Counted from the stretch's first letter, positions 23,564 to 33,015 are shown. The stretch: DNA of 35,675 nucleotides from Thermoactinomyces daqus (GCF_000763315.1 NZ_JPST01000029.1:1-35675), one strand, 5' to 3'. The notes: a model not told the origin generated them from the letters alone. Program-made: numbers and translations.

Positions 23564-24770
23564 CGGGCAAAACGGATTGTCTTCCCGCGTCAAGAAGTGG
23601 ATTGAACAGGCGGACGTGTTGGCGGGCGGAGAACGGCAGCTCTCCTTTTTTCCGGATCATCCGGGCAGGCGGATCCTGATCAAAGGGGGGCTCGGCCCGG
23701 TTTTGGAGCAGTTGGAACGTGAAAGCCGTCAGCACGATGTCGTCGTCCTGGCTTCGGGAGATCCTCTTTTTTACGGGATTGCCAGCTTGATCGTGCGCAA
23801 GCTGGGACTGGAACGGGTGGTGATTCATCCCCATCCCAGTTCGCTTCAGCTGGCCTTTGCCCGCATGGGGGATAGCTGGCAGCAAGTCCGGATCGAAAGT
23901 GTGCACGGGCGGCCGATGAAGGGACTGGCCCAGCGGATTGACGGGCAGGAAAAGGTGGCTCTGCTTACGGATGAAGTCCATTCTCCGGGGGAGATCGCCC
24001 GTTATCTGTTGCAGTTCGGAATGACCGAGTACCGGGCGTTTGTGGCCGAGAATCTGGGTGGCCCGGAAGAAAGATGCGGCTGGTGGGAATTGGACGAACT
24101 GGTGGATGCCGAGTTCTCCCCGCTCAACATTGTCGTTCTCAAGCGAAAAAAAGAGGTGCCAGTTCCGCGATGGAGTTTGGGGATCGAGGATGGGGAGTTT
24201 TTTCAGCGGAAGCCGGAAAAAGGATTGATCACCAAAAAAGAAGTGCGCGTGCTCAGCCTGGCAGAATTACGCTTGCAGAAGGACAGCACGGTTTGGGATA
24301 TCGGTGCGGGGTCCGGCTCGGTTTCTGTGGAAGCGGCCAAACTGGCCCCGTTTGGAGAAGTGTTTGCCATTGAAAAAAATGAAGCGGATCTTGCCAACAT
24401 TGAAGCCAACCGCAGGAAATTCCGTGCCGATTTCACCGTGATTCATGCCAAAGCCCCGGAAGGTCTGGACTCATTGCCTGACCCGGATGCGGTATTTATT
24501 GGCGGAAGCGGTGGTGAGCTGTGCGAGCTGCTCCGGGTTTGCTGTTTGCGCCTCAAGTCCGGCGGCCGAATTGTCGTCAACGCCGCCACGGTGGAAACAT
24601 TGGCACAAACACGGGAAACGCTGGCAGCGCAAGGATTTTCCGTGAGAATCACTTTGCTGCAAACAGCCAGGAGCAGGCCAATCCTGCAGATGACCCGCTT
24701 TGAAGGGATGAATCCGATCAATGTCATTGTCGGCGAAAGAGATCACACCACAGGGGAGGGACGGGCATGA
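23526..24770 (+). CDS. cbiET: Fused cobalt-precorrin-7 C5- and cobalt-precorrin-6B C15-methyltransferase
   Basis: 414 residues, GTG 23526 behind GGGAGGGCGGAAATGA; ATG 23538 is a shorter option. The N-terminal CbiE part (about 5-207, KVIGIGDDGQNGL, LASGDPLFYGIASLIVRKLG) adds methyl at C5. The C-terminal CbiT part (about 222-400) with SAM motif WDIGAGSGS (257-265) and FIGGSGGEL methylates C15 and decarboxylates the acetate at C12. The fusion equals the aerobic CobL layout and also occurs in B. megaterium. Confidence 0.94.
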   Translation: MAKKMKVIGIGDDGQNGLSSRVKKWIEQADVLAGGERQLSFFPDHPGRRILIKGGLGPVLEQLERESRQHDVVVLASGDPLFYGIASLIVRKLGLERVVIHPHPSSLQLAFARMGDSWQQVRIESVHGRPMKGLAQRIDGQEKVALLTDEVHSPGEIARYLLQFGMTEYRAFVAENLGGPEERCGWWELDELVDAEFSPLNIVVLKRKKEVPVPRWSLGIEDGEFFQRKPEKGLITKKEVRVLSLAELRLQKDSTVWDIGAGSGSVSVEAAKLAPFGEVFAIEKNEADLANIEANRRKFRADFTVIHAKAPEGLDSLPDPDAVFIGGSGGELCELLRVCCLRLKSGGRIVVNAATVETLAQTRETLAAQGFSVRITLLQTARSRPILQMTRFEGMNPINVIVGERDHTTGEGRA

Positions 24771-25471
24771 TCGGACAACTGATCGGAATCGGCATGGGGC
24801 CGGGCGATCCGGAATTGATCACGGTAAAAGCTTATCGCGTGTTAAAAGAATCCCCGGTCATTGCTTATCCAAAGAAGCGGATGGGCGAAAAAAGCTATGC
24901 GTTGTCCATTGCCGAGACGTATATCAATCCGCTGGAAAAGGAGATGCTCGGGCTTGTTTTCCCCATGACGAGGGACCGGGAACAGTTGGAACGGGAATGG
25001 GAGCGAACTGTCGAAGCAGTCTGGCAAAGGCTGTCGCAAGGAAAAAACGTGGCATTTGTCACCGAAGGAGATCCGCTGCTGTACAGCACGTTTATTCATA
25101 TGAGCCGGCGGATGCAGGAATTGCACCCACAGGTGGCGATTTCTTCCGTTCCGGGCATTTCATCGATCAACGGTGCTGCTTCCCGTTTAAATTTGCCTCT
25201 GGCGGACGGCGATGAGCAAATCGCCATCGTTCCGGCAACGGAAGACCGGCAGGCGATGAGAAAAGCGCTCACCGAACATGATGCGGTTGTCTTTCTCAAA
25301 GTGGCAAAAGTGCTGGATCTGATTATTGACCTTTTGGAAGAATTAAATCTCTCAGACAAGGCGATGGTCGTTTCCAAGGTGACTTCCGATCAGGAAATGG
25401 TCTGGAAGAACGTGGCCGAACTGAAAGGGCAGAAGCCGGGATATCTGACACTGATGGTGGTGAGAAAATGA
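24767..25471 (+). CDS. cbiL: Cobalt-factor II (precorrin-2) C20-methyltransferase
   Basis: 234 residues, ATGA overlap with cbiET. The first methylation after cobalt insertion. Tetrapyrrole-methylase motifs: GIGMGPGDPELITVKAYRVL, FVTEGDPLLYSTFIHM, SSVPGISSINGAASRL. The YPKKRMGEKSYALSIAE segment is characteristic of C20 enzymes. Full length. Confidence 0.94.
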   Translation: MIGQLIGIGMGPGDPELITVKAYRVLKESPVIAYPKKRMGEKSYALSIAETYINPLEKEMLGLVFPMTRDREQLEREWERTVEAVWQRLSQGKNVAFVTEGDPLLYSTFIHMSRRMQELHPQVAISSVPGISSINGAASRLNLPLADGDEQIAIVPATEDRQAMRKALTEHDAVVFLKVAKVLDLIIDLLEELNLSDKAMVVSKVTSDQEMVWKNVAELKGQKPGYLTLMVVRK

Positions 25472-26265
25472 AGCGATTGGAAGCAAAAGTCTACATCGTG
25501 GGAGCAGGTCCCGGAGATCCGGATCTGATCACGGTCAAGGGGCAGCAGGTTCTGCAAAATGCCGACGTGATCCTGTACACCGATTCACTCGTCAGTGAGG
25601 AGCTGATTGCCCGGGCCCGCCCGGATGCTTTGGTGTTGAAAAGTTCAGGGATGGATTTGCAGCAAATTGTCGGACTCATGGTTGCCCATGTCCGCGGAGG
25701 AAAAAGCGTCGCCCGCGTCCATACCGGTGACCCGGCCGTTTATGGAGCCATTTTTGAACAGATGGCCATGTTAAAAAAAGAAAAGATTCCTGTTGAAATC
25801 ATCCCGGGCGTCAGTTCCGTGTTTGCCGCTGCCGCCGTCTTGGGAGCGGAACTGACGATTCCCAAACTGACGCAGACGCTCATTCTCACCCGCGCCGAAG
25901 GCAGAACACCGGTGCCGGAAAAGGAAAAACTGCGGGAATTGGCAGCCCATCAGACTACGATTGCCTTGTTTTTAAGTGCCACGTTGACCAAAAAGGTGGT
26001 AAACGAGCTGCTGGAAGCGGGATGGTCCGAGGATACGCCTGTCGCTGTGGTGCAAAAAGCGACCTGGCCCGAGCAGAAAATCGTCCGTTCCACCCTGAAG
26101 CATCTGGATGAAGAGATGCGTAAAGCCGGCATTCGCAGCCACGCCATGATTCTGGCCGGATGGGCGCTCGACCCCGATCTCTATGAACAAAGCGAAGCAT
26201 ACCGTTCCAAGCTGTATGATCCTTCCTTTACTCACGGCTATCGCAAAGGAGGGAATGCTTCATGA
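25468..26265 (+). CDS. cbiF: Cobalt-precorrin-4 C11-methyltransferase
   Basis: 265 residues, ATGA overlap with cbiL. Methylates C11 of the ring-contracted intermediate. Motifs VYIVGAGPGDPDLITVKGQQ (8-27), DVILYTDSLVSEELI, VARVHTGDPAVYGAIFEQM, IIPGVSSVFAAAAVLGAELT, and the C11-specific QTLILTRAEGRTPVPEKEKL. Confidence 0.95.
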   Translation: MKRLEAKVYIVGAGPGDPDLITVKGQQVLQNADVILYTDSLVSEELIARARPDALVLKSSGMDLQQIVGLMVAHVRGGKSVARVHTGDPAVYGAIFEQMAMLKKEKIPVEIIPGVSSVFAAAAVLGAELTIPKLTQTLILTRAEGRTPVPEKEKLRELAAHQTTIALFLSATLTKKVVNELLEAGWSEDTPVAVVQKATWPEQKIVRSTLKHLDEEMRKAGIRSHAMILAGWALDPDLYEQSEAYRSKLYDPSFTHGYRKGGNAS

Positions 26266-27374
26266 ACCGGATGTATGCAGTGGTTGCCATAACCAAGCAC
26301 GGTGTCGAAATAGCCCGCCGCCTTGTCCGCCAGCTTCCGGGTTCCGATCTGTACTATATGGACAAATTTGCCCGCGGGGATGAGGAGGCGCTGGGTATTA
26401 CCCTCTTTACCGGGTCGGTGCGGTTGATCCTTCCTGATTTGTTCCGGCGGTACAACGGCTTGATCATCCTGATATCTCTCGGCGCGGTGGTGCGCATGAT
26501 CGCTCCCTTGCTCAAAGACAAGAAAACCGACCCGGCCGTGGTGGTGGTCGATGACCGTGGGGAGCATGTGATCAGCGTGCTGTCCGGCCATCTCGGCGGG
26601 GCCAATCAACTGACCCGGCGTGTGGCTTCCATTCTGGACGCGCGGCCGGTGATCACGACCGCTTCCGATGTGCAGCAAACAATCCCCGTCGACTTGTTCG
26701 GCTGTCAATTTGGCTGGGAAATCGAAAGTTTTGAACGGGCGACACCCGTAAGTGCGGCGGTGGTAAACGAGGAGAGGGTGATTGTCATTCAGGAGTCGGG
26801 CGAACCGGACTGGTGGGCCTATGACAAACCCCTGCCCGGCCATATTCAGGTGGTGGCTTCTGCCTGCGAGGCGGAGGAACAGGAATTTGATGCCGCCCTC
26901 GTGGTAACGCATCGTTTGTTGAGCCCGGATGAAGAGAAACGCTTTCTGCAAAACGGGGTTCTTTACCGTCCGAAAGTGCTGGTGCTCGGAATTGGCTGCA
27001 ATCGGGGCACCACGCTGGAGGAGATCGAACAGACCGTGACGGAGACGCTTGCTGAACTGAAACTCTCCATTAAAAGTGTCCGTAATATTGCCACCATCGA
27101 CTTGAAAAAGGACGAGCCCGGCCTCCTCGCTTTGTGCCGAAAATACGGCTGGCGGATGGATGTATATTCTCCTGAAGAACTGAACACCGTTTCGCTGCCC
27201 AATCCTTCGGAAACGGTATATCGCTATACGGGGGCTTATGGCGTGAGCGAACCGGCAGCCCTGTTGTCTTCGGGGGCGGAAGATTGGCTCTTGCCCAAGA
27301 AAAAATCAGGAAATGTGACCCTGTCCGTTGCCCTTGTCCCACATCCCCGCGCAGGGAGGGAGAACAATGAGTGA
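26262..27374 (+). CDS. cbiG: Cobalt-precorrin-5A hydrolase
   Basis: 370 residues, ATGA overlap with cbiF. It opens the delta-lactone and releases the C20 carbon as acetaldehyde. N-terminal part with SLGAVVRMIAPLL and DDRGEHVISVLSGHLGGANQL; a central region (about 140-225); C-terminal part with VLGIGCNRGTTLEEIEQ and the CbiG/CobE end GVSEPAALLSSGA. Overlaps cbiA by eight bases. Confidence 0.94.
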   Translation: MNRMYAVVAITKHGVEIARRLVRQLPGSDLYYMDKFARGDEEALGITLFTGSVRLILPDLFRRYNGLIILISLGAVVRMIAPLLKDKKTDPAVVVVDDRGEHVISVLSGHLGGANQLTRRVASILDARPVITTASDVQQTIPVDLFGCQFGWEIESFERATPVSAAVVNEERVIVIQESGEPDWWAYDKPLPGHIQVVASACEAEEQEFDAALVVTHRLLSPDEEKRFLQNGVLYRPKVLVLGIGCNRGTTLEEIEQTVTETLAELKLSIKSVRNIATIDLKKDEPGLLALCRKYGWRMDVYSPEELNTVSLPNPSETVYRYTGAYGVSEPAALLSSGAEDWLLPKKKSGNVTLSVALVPHPRAGRENNE

Positions 27375-28773
27375 AGCGAGACCGAGGATCGTGATTGCCG
27401 GAACCGGCAGCGGCGTGGGCAAGACGACCATTACGCTCGGCTTGATGGCCGCATTCAAAAAACGCGGGCTGCAAGTGCAAGGGTTTAAAGCAGGCCCCGA
27501 TTACATCGACCCCAGCTATCACACTGCCGTTACCGGCCGTCCTTCCCGCAATCTGGATACCTGGATGATGGAGCCGGAGGGCATGCGGGAAATTTTTTTC
27601 CGCGGGAGCCGGGGGGCTGACATCTCCATCATTGAAGGAGTCATGGGGTTATATGATGGAAAAGATCCGCGCAGTGACAGGGGGAGTACGGCTGAAATCG
27701 CCATGATGCTGCAAAGCCCGGTCATACTCATCGTAAACGTTCACAGCATGGCGCGCAGTGCGGCGGCCGTGGTGAAAGGGTATCAGCTTCTGAATCCGGC
27801 CGTGCCGATTGCCGGAGTGATTGTCAACAGGGCAGGCAGCGAAGGACATTTTCGCCTGGTTCAGGCGGCGATTGAACAAGAATGCGGGATTCCTGTGGTC
27901 GGCTGGCTCTCCCGCGATCCGTCGATCGACATTCCGGAACGTCATCTCGGTTTAATTCCGGCGATTGAGCGGGGAGAAATCGCCCCGCTGTTTGCCCGCT
28001 TGGCGGAGCTCGTGGAAAAAGGGATTGATTTGGATCGGCTGGAATCGCTGGCCAGTGCAGCCCCGCAGCTGGAAACGCCGGAAAAGCGAATTTTTGCGCC
28101 CGCGTCATCTGGGGAAGAAGAACCTGTCACCATCGCGGTGGCCAAGGATGCGGCTTTTAATTTTTACTACCCGGAAAATCTGGAACTGCTGACGCATCAT
28201 GGCGCTTGCCTGCGTTTTTTCAGCCCTCTTCGCGGAGAAATCGTGCCGGAGGAAGTGGACGGTCTGTATATCGGGGGAGGCTTTCCCGAAGAGTTTGTCC
28301 GGGAATTATCGGGCAACGGCAAAGTGAAGGATTCCTTTCGTAGGAAAATCGCCGCAGGCCTGCCGACGTTTGCCGAATGCGGCGGGTATATGTACCTGAC
28401 TGAGGCTATCATCGACTGGGAAGGAAACGCTCATCCGATGGTCGGGGTGATTCCGGCTGCCGTCCGGATGAAAGACCGGCTGGCGGCGCTCGGCTACCGG
28501 GAAGTGGAGGCGTTAAGCGACAATCTGTTGCTGAAGCGGGGCGAAAAAGCGCGTGGCCATGAATTTCATTATTCTGAGCTGACGGCACAGTCGGACCATT
28601 ACCCGCCGGCTTACCAAACGAGCGGGCGCAGGGGAAAACACCGGGAAGGGTATGTGCGGGAAAATCTGCTGGCCGGCTATACCCATCTTCATTTTGCATC
28701 CCATCCGGAGATGGTGCCGCGCTTCATTTCCGCATGCCAACAATACCGACTGAGCAGGAGGGCTGACACATGA
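27367..28773 (+). CDS. cbiA: Cobyrinic acid a,c-diamide synthase
   Basis: 468 residues from ATG 27367 behind GGGAGGGAG; a longer frame lies inside cbiG. It amidates the a and c side chains using glutamine and ATP. N-terminal dethiobiotin-synthetase-like ATPase with P-loop GTGSGVGKTT (12-21), KAGPDYIDPSYH and EGVMGLYDG. C-terminal class I glutamine amidotransferase domain with nucleophile C338 (TFAECGGYMYL) and GHEFHYSE histidines. Confidence 0.95.
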   Translation: MSEARPRIVIAGTGSGVGKTTITLGLMAAFKKRGLQVQGFKAGPDYIDPSYHTAVTGRPSRNLDTWMMEPEGMREIFFRGSRGADISIIEGVMGLYDGKDPRSDRGSTAEIAMMLQSPVILIVNVHSMARSAAAVVKGYQLLNPAVPIAGVIVNRAGSEGHFRLVQAAIEQECGIPVVGWLSRDPSIDIPERHLGLIPAIERGEIAPLFARLAELVEKGIDLDRLESLASAAPQLETPEKRIFAPASSGEEEPVTIAVAKDAAFNFYYPENLELLTHHGACLRFFSPLRGEIVPEEVDGLYIGGGFPEEFVRELSGNGKVKDSFRRKIAAGLPTFAECGGYMYLTEAIIDWEGNAHPMVGVIPAAVRMKDRLAALGYREVEALSDNLLLKRGEKARGHEFHYSELTAQSDHYPPAYQTSGRRGKHREGYVRENLLAGYTHLHFASHPEMVPRFISACQQYRLSRRADT

Positions 28774-29348
28774 GCAACCTGGACAAAAGGGAGACAGCCG
28801 GAAAACAGGACAGTGGACGGCGCGGGCTCACACTGGTTTACACAGGTGAAGGCAAAGGAAAGACGACGGCGGCTCTCGGGCTGGCGTTAAGGGCAGCCGG
28901 CCGGGGGATGAAAGTGCTGATTCTGCAATTTATCAAATCACCGGAACGGACGTATGGCGAGAAAATCGCGCTGGAGCGTCTGGGAGTGGAGATCTGCCAG
29001 CTGGGGATCGGTTTCACCTGGACCAAAACCCCGGAAGAACACCGGGAGGCGCTGGCCCGTGCATGGAAGATCAGCAAAGAAAGGGTAATGAGCGGAGATT
29101 ACGATCTGGTCATACTCGATGAGATTAACAACGCGCTTGCCATCAAATCCTTTCCCATCGACGATGTTTTGCCGATGGCGGAAGTGCTCAACCTGATTCA
29201 AAACCGCCCTCCGCACCTGCATCTCGTTTTAACCGGGCGAAATGCGCATGAAAAGGTGATGGAAGCCGCTGATCTCGTCTCCAGAGTGGAGGCGGTCAAA
29301 CATTATTATCATGAAGGAATCCCGGCGGTGCGCGGAATCGAATTTTGA
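28770..29348 (+). CDS. cobO: Cob(I)alamin adenosyltransferase (CobA/CobO/BtuR type)
   Basis: 192 residues, ATGA overlap with cbiA. Transfers the 5'-deoxyadenosyl group from ATP to Co(I) corrinoids. P-loop GEGKGKTT (26-33), then VLILQFIKSPERTYGEK, DLVILDEINNAL, LVLTGRNAHEKVMEAADLVSR and the C-terminal HYYHEGIPAVRGIEF, all typical of the CobA family. Confidence 0.95.
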   Translation: MSNLDKRETAGKQDSGRRGLTLVYTGEGKGKTTAALGLALRAAGRGMKVLILQFIKSPERTYGEKIALERLGVEICQLGIGFTWTKTPEEHREALARAWKISKERVMSGDYDLVILDEINNALAIKSFPIDDVLPMAEVLNLIQNRPPHLHLVLTGRNAHEKVMEAADLVSRVEAVKHYYHEGIPAVRGIEF

Positions 29349-29363
29349 AAAGGAAGCGGAACC

Positions 29364-30869
29364 ATGAAGGCGATCATGTTGCAAGGAACAGCTTCAGATG
29401 TAGGGAAAAGTGTGTTATGCACGGCTTTTTGCCGCTATTTTCATGAAGAAGGTTTCCGGGTTGCCCCGTTTAAATCGCAAAATATGGCCCTTAACTCCTA
29501 TGTGACGTCGGACGGGGGAGAAATCGGGCGGGCTCAGGGCGTTCAGGCGGAAGCGTGCGGCATTGAAGCAAATGTCGATATGAACCCGATTCTCCTGAAA
29601 CCGAAAGGGGATCTGGTCTCGGAAGTGATTGTGCACGGCCGCCATTTTGCCGATGTCGCCGCCGGCTCGTATCGCGGACCGCTGCTCGGCCAACTCCTCA
29701 CCGCGGCTTCGGAGTCCCTGAAACGGTTATCGCGAAAATATGAAGTGCTTGTGATCGAAGGGGCAGGCAGCCCGGCGGAGATTAATCTGAAAGACCGCGA
29801 TATTGCCAATATGAGAATTGCGCAAATGGCGGATGCCCCCGTTCTGCTGGTGGCGGACATCGACCGCGGCGGAGTGTTCGCCTCGATCGTGGGAACGCTG
29901 GAACTGCTCGAACCGGAGGAACGGGCGCGGGTAAAAGGATTGATTATCAACAAATTCCGGGGCAGCAAAGCATTGCTTGAGCCGGGAATCAAATGGCTGG
30001 AAAACCGGACGGGAATTCCGGTGCTGGGCATTCTCCCCTATGTCGAAATCGATGTTGATCCCGAAGATTCGATGTCGCTGGGGGCATTGGCCTTAAAAGG
30101 AAACAAACAGGGAGCAGACCTGGACGTGGCGGTCATCCGGCTCCCGCGCATTTCCAACTTCACTGATTTTCTTCCGTTGATGGATCAGGACGATCTCGCC
30201 GTTCGTTATGTAAAATCGGTCGACGAGCTGGGAAATCCCGATGTCATCATCCTGCCCGGCACAAAGAACACGATGGAAGATCTCGCCTGGCTGAAAGTGA
30301 CGGGATTGGCCGGGGAAATCCTCCGATTAAAAGAGCGGGGCAGTTCAGTGGTCGGCATTTGCGGCGGATATCAAATGCTCGGACGAAAGTTGACTGATCC
30401 CGAAGGAGTCGAATCAAGCCAAACTGAACAGGATGGTTTGGGACTGCTCGCGATGGAGACCCGCTTCGTTCCCGGCAAGCAAACGGTAAGAGCTGTCGGG
30501 AGGCCCCTTGCCTCCTGGGGTGGTTCGGAGCTTGTCGAAGGGTATGAAATTCATTTGGGCCGAACCATATTGGCTGCCGGCACCTCTCCTCTTTTCAGGC
30601 TGGCGGACGGACGCCTGGACGGTGCTGTATCCGGGGAGGGGGAGGTATGGGGAAGCTATCTGCACGGCCTGTTTGATAATCCTTCCTTTCTCCGTCATTG
30701 GATCAATCATCTCCGCTTGAAAAAAGGTTTGCCCAAAAAAGAAGAAAGCGGGAGAAACAGGCGGGAGATCCGGGAAGCGGTTTATGCCTCTCTTGCCGGG
30801 TGGATTCGTGAACACATAGACATGCAAAAAGTGAAGGAAATCATGAAGCTGGAATCCGCGGATTCGTAA
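29364..30869 (+). CDS. cbiP: Cobyric acid synthase
   Basis: 501 residues, ATG 29364 behind AAAGGAAG. Amidates side chains b, d, e and g of adenosylcobyrinic a,c-diamide. N-terminal ATPase domain (IMLQGTASDVGKSVL, FKSQNMALNSYVT, ADIDRGGVFASIVGT), C-terminal glutamine amidotransferase with C333 (VVGICGGYQMLG) and YEIHLGRT. Ends in a TAATG junction with a possible start of the permease frame. Confidence 0.95.
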   Translation: MKAIMLQGTASDVGKSVLCTAFCRYFHEEGFRVAPFKSQNMALNSYVTSDGGEIGRAQGVQAEACGIEANVDMNPILLKPKGDLVSEVIVHGRHFADVAAGSYRGPLLGQLLTAASESLKRLSRKYEVLVIEGAGSPAEINLKDRDIANMRIAQMADAPVLLVADIDRGGVFASIVGTLELLEPEERARVKGLIINKFRGSKALLEPGIKWLENRTGIPVLGILPYVEIDVDPEDSMSLGALALKGNKQGADLDVAVIRLPRISNFTDFLPLMDQDDLAVRYVKSVDELGNPDVIILPGTKNTMEDLAWLKVTGLAGEILRLKERGSSVVGICGGYQMLGRKLTDPEGVESSQTEQDGLGLLAMETRFVPGKQTVRAVGRPLASWGGSELVEGYEIHLGRTILAAGTSPLFRLADGRLDGAVSGEGEVWGSYLHGLFDNPSFLRHWINHLRLKKGLPKKEESGRNRREIREAVYASLAGWIREHIDMQKVKEIMKLESADS

Positions 30870-30928
30870 TGTCGATGTACCCGATCTTATGCAATTCAAA
30901 TACACGACATGAAGAAGGGAATGGTGGT

Positions 30929-31714
30929 ATGGAGGTTTTTTCGCTGATTCTGTTCGTGTTCGTGCTGGGGTTGCGTCATGGTTTGGATGCTGACCATTTG
31001 GCCTGCATTGATGGGTTGGTCCGGTATAATTGGCGCAAAAAGAGCAAGGTGACACGCTGGGTGGGCACGCTGTTTTCATTTGGACACGGAACGGTGGTGG
31101 CGAGTGTTGCTGTCGTCCTTTCTGCATTCAGCCGAAATTTCAAGTTCCCGGACTATTTTGATACCCTGGTGACATGGGTGTCCGTTCTTTCACTGCTGCT
31201 GATCGGGACGTTGAATATCCGGAACCTTCTCATCCGCACGGAAGAAGAATACAAGTTGGGAGGAATCAGGGGGAGATTCATTCCTCGCTTCGCCCGGGAA
31301 ACCTCCAATCCCATTCATATTGTCATTATTGGAGCCATCTTTGCCCTTGCTGCGGATACGGTCAGCCAGACCTCTGTCTGGGCGATAGCTGCCAGCCACG
31401 CAAGCCGGTGGATGCCGGCAATGTTGGGGCTTACCTTTATGGCAGGGATGATGCTCACCGATACCATTGATTCATTTATCACCTGCCGCATGCTGGAGCA
31501 GTCGGGGAAACTGGGAAAAGCGGCATCGCGAATCATGGGATGGATAATTGTGGTGCTGGCGTACGGTGTGGCTTGTTACGAAGCGATTATCTTTTTTGTT
31601 CCTTCGTTTGAAGTGGATTTTGAAATCATCGGGGCGATGATGTTTGCTTTGATTGTTTTGTGTTATGTGATAGTGCGTTTTGGAACGAAAGCAAAACCCG
31701 GGATCGGCGGATGA
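30929..31714 (+). CDS. NiCoT-family cobalt/nickel permease
   Basis: 261 residues from ATG 30929, where the first membrane helix begins; an upstream in-frame ATG 30869 overlapping the cbiP stop adds a polar 20-residue stretch and is less likely. Seven or so membrane segments. The family metal signature H-x4-D-H is present in helix II as RHGLDADH (H17, D22, H23), followed by LFSFGHGTVV and, further on, LTFMAGMMLTDTIDS. As last gene of a B12-riboswitch operon it almost certainly brings in Co2+ for CbiX; Ni2+ cannot be excluded. No cbiMNQO system is present. Confidence 0.88.
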   Translation: MEVFSLILFVFVLGLRHGLDADHLACIDGLVRYNWRKKSKVTRWVGTLFSFGHGTVVASVAVVLSAFSRNFKFPDYFDTLVTWVSVLSLLLIGTLNIRNLLIRTEEEYKLGGIRGRFIPRFARETSNPIHIVIIGAIFALAADTVSQTSVWAIAASHASRWMPAMLGLTFMAGMMLTDTIDSFITCRMLEQSGKLGKAASRIMGWIIVVLAYGVACYEAIIFFVPSFEVDFEIIGAMMFALIVLCYVIVRFGTKAKPGIGG

Positions 31715-31741
31715 TGCCCGGTCCGGTGAATGCGTCGAAAG

Positions 31742-31778
31742 AAAACCCTGCCGCATTGCAAAAGGAGCAGGGTTTTTT
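31742..31778 (+). terminator. Terminator of the cobalamin operon
   Basis: AAAACCCTGC, 15-base loop, GCAGGGTTTTTT: a 10-bp stem with T run 28 bases after the permease stop. Confidence 0.88.
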
Positions 31779-31911
31779 CCGTCGGCCGGCCTGTGGCTCC
31801 AGATGAATGGTATACTTGTGATGAAGGCAAAAACAAGACTCGATTTTTCGGAATTTTCGTGTTGATGTGCTGGATTGTTGACCATGACAACAGGAGAAAA
31901 CAGGAGGGGTT

Positions 31912-32775
31912 ATGATGAGGGCCGGAATGTCCCGATACCTGGAAGTCGACGGTGTGCAACTTCACATTTATGAGTGGGGTGATGCGGCAAAGCCGGCGGT
32001 GTTGTGCTGGCACGGACTGACCAGAAACGGCAGGGATTTTGATACCCTGGCCGCCCGACTGGCAAAATCCTTTCATGTGATTTGCCCCGACATGATCGGA
32101 CGCGGACGGAGCGAATGGAGTGCGGATCCTGCCAAGGATTACTGTTTTGGGCGTTATGAGCGTTTGGTTGCCGCTTTGGTCGATGCTTTGGGAATTGAGG
32201 AAATGCGGTGGGTTGGCACTTCCATGGGCGGGGCGATCGGAATCCGCTTGGCCGGTTCGATCCTGCGAAACCGGATTACGCACCTTGTGCTGAATGATAT
32301 TGGTGCCGGCCCGGCGGAGAAACAGCCGAACGGCGAACTTGCGGAAGGGGTTCAACGCATTCTTGCCTATACGGCCAATCCGCCCGAGTTCCGAACAATG
32401 ACGGAGCTTATGGATTATTATCGTTCCACTTACCGAGACTTTGGCATCAACAGTGAGGAGGAATGGCTTCATTTTACGGAAACTTCGGCCCGCCGCAAAG
32501 ACAATGGCAAATTCACTCCGGATTATGATCCGCAGATTGTTCACCAGTTTGCCCATCCGGAAGACTTGTTGCTGTGGGAGCAATGGAACGCGGTAAAAGC
32601 GAAAGTTCTGTTGATCAGAGGGGAACGGTCGGATATTTTGCCGGTTGAGACAGCTGAGGCAATGCGCAAGAGCGGACCCGGCTGTCAATTGGTTACCATT
32701 CCCGGACTGGGTCACGCCCCGGCGCTGAATACAGAAGAACAGCTGACTTGCATTGAGCGTTTTTTAAATAGTTGA
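31912..32775 (+). CDS. Alpha/beta-hydrolase fold protein
   Basis: 287 residues, ATG 31912 (or 31915) behind AGGAGGGG. Catalytic triad readable: nucleophile S104 (WVGTSMGGAIG), D241 (RGERSDILP) and H268 (PGLGHAPAL). Oxyanion-hole motif CWHGLTRNG (32-40) and PDMIGRGRS precede it. It acts in the cytosol, without signal peptide. The family includes esterases, lipases and C-C hydrolases; substrate not predictable. Monocistronic between two terminator-like hairpins. Confidence 0.85.
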   Translation: MMRAGMSRYLEVDGVQLHIYEWGDAAKPAVLCWHGLTRNGRDFDTLAARLAKSFHVICPDMIGRGRSEWSADPAKDYCFGRYERLVAALVDALGIEEMRWVGTSMGGAIGIRLAGSILRNRITHLVLNDIGAGPAEKQPNGELAEGVQRILAYTANPPEFRTMTELMDYYRSTYRDFGINSEEEWLHFTETSARRKDNGKFTPDYDPQIVHQFAHPEDLLLWEQWNAVKAKVLLIRGERSDILPVETAEAMRKSGPGCQLVTIPGLGHAPALNTEEQLTCIERFLNS

Positions 32776-32800
32776 AGGAACAAGTTCCCGCTGTTATCCG

Positions 32801-32839
32801 GTCCGTCAGAAAGTCTTTGGCTACAGCTGTTCTGACGGA
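32801..32839 (+). terminator. Hairpin after the hydrolase gene, possible terminator
   Basis: TCCGTCAGAA and TTCTGACGGA pair over an 18-base loop. A T run occurs only some 10 bases later (CATTCTTTTTCC), so termination strength is uncertain. Confidence 0.4.
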
Positions 32840-33015
32840 GTCCGGACATTCTTTTTCCGTCCGGTCAGGCCGATTGTCGGCTCTGTTCGATTTGCGGGTT
32901 TTGCCCGGGGCCGGTGAAGCGGGTTGGATCCCGGAAAAATTCCATGGTGAAAGCGGCATCCGACTCAGCGCATCAAGAATGGTATCCTCTTTTTGGGATG
33001 AATGGGGGAATAACC

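Noticed and set aside
18179-29222. Many long antisense frames across the cbi operon
   Set aside because: They mirror the codon bias of GC-rich genes, lack ribosome sites and resemble nothing; treated as shadows.
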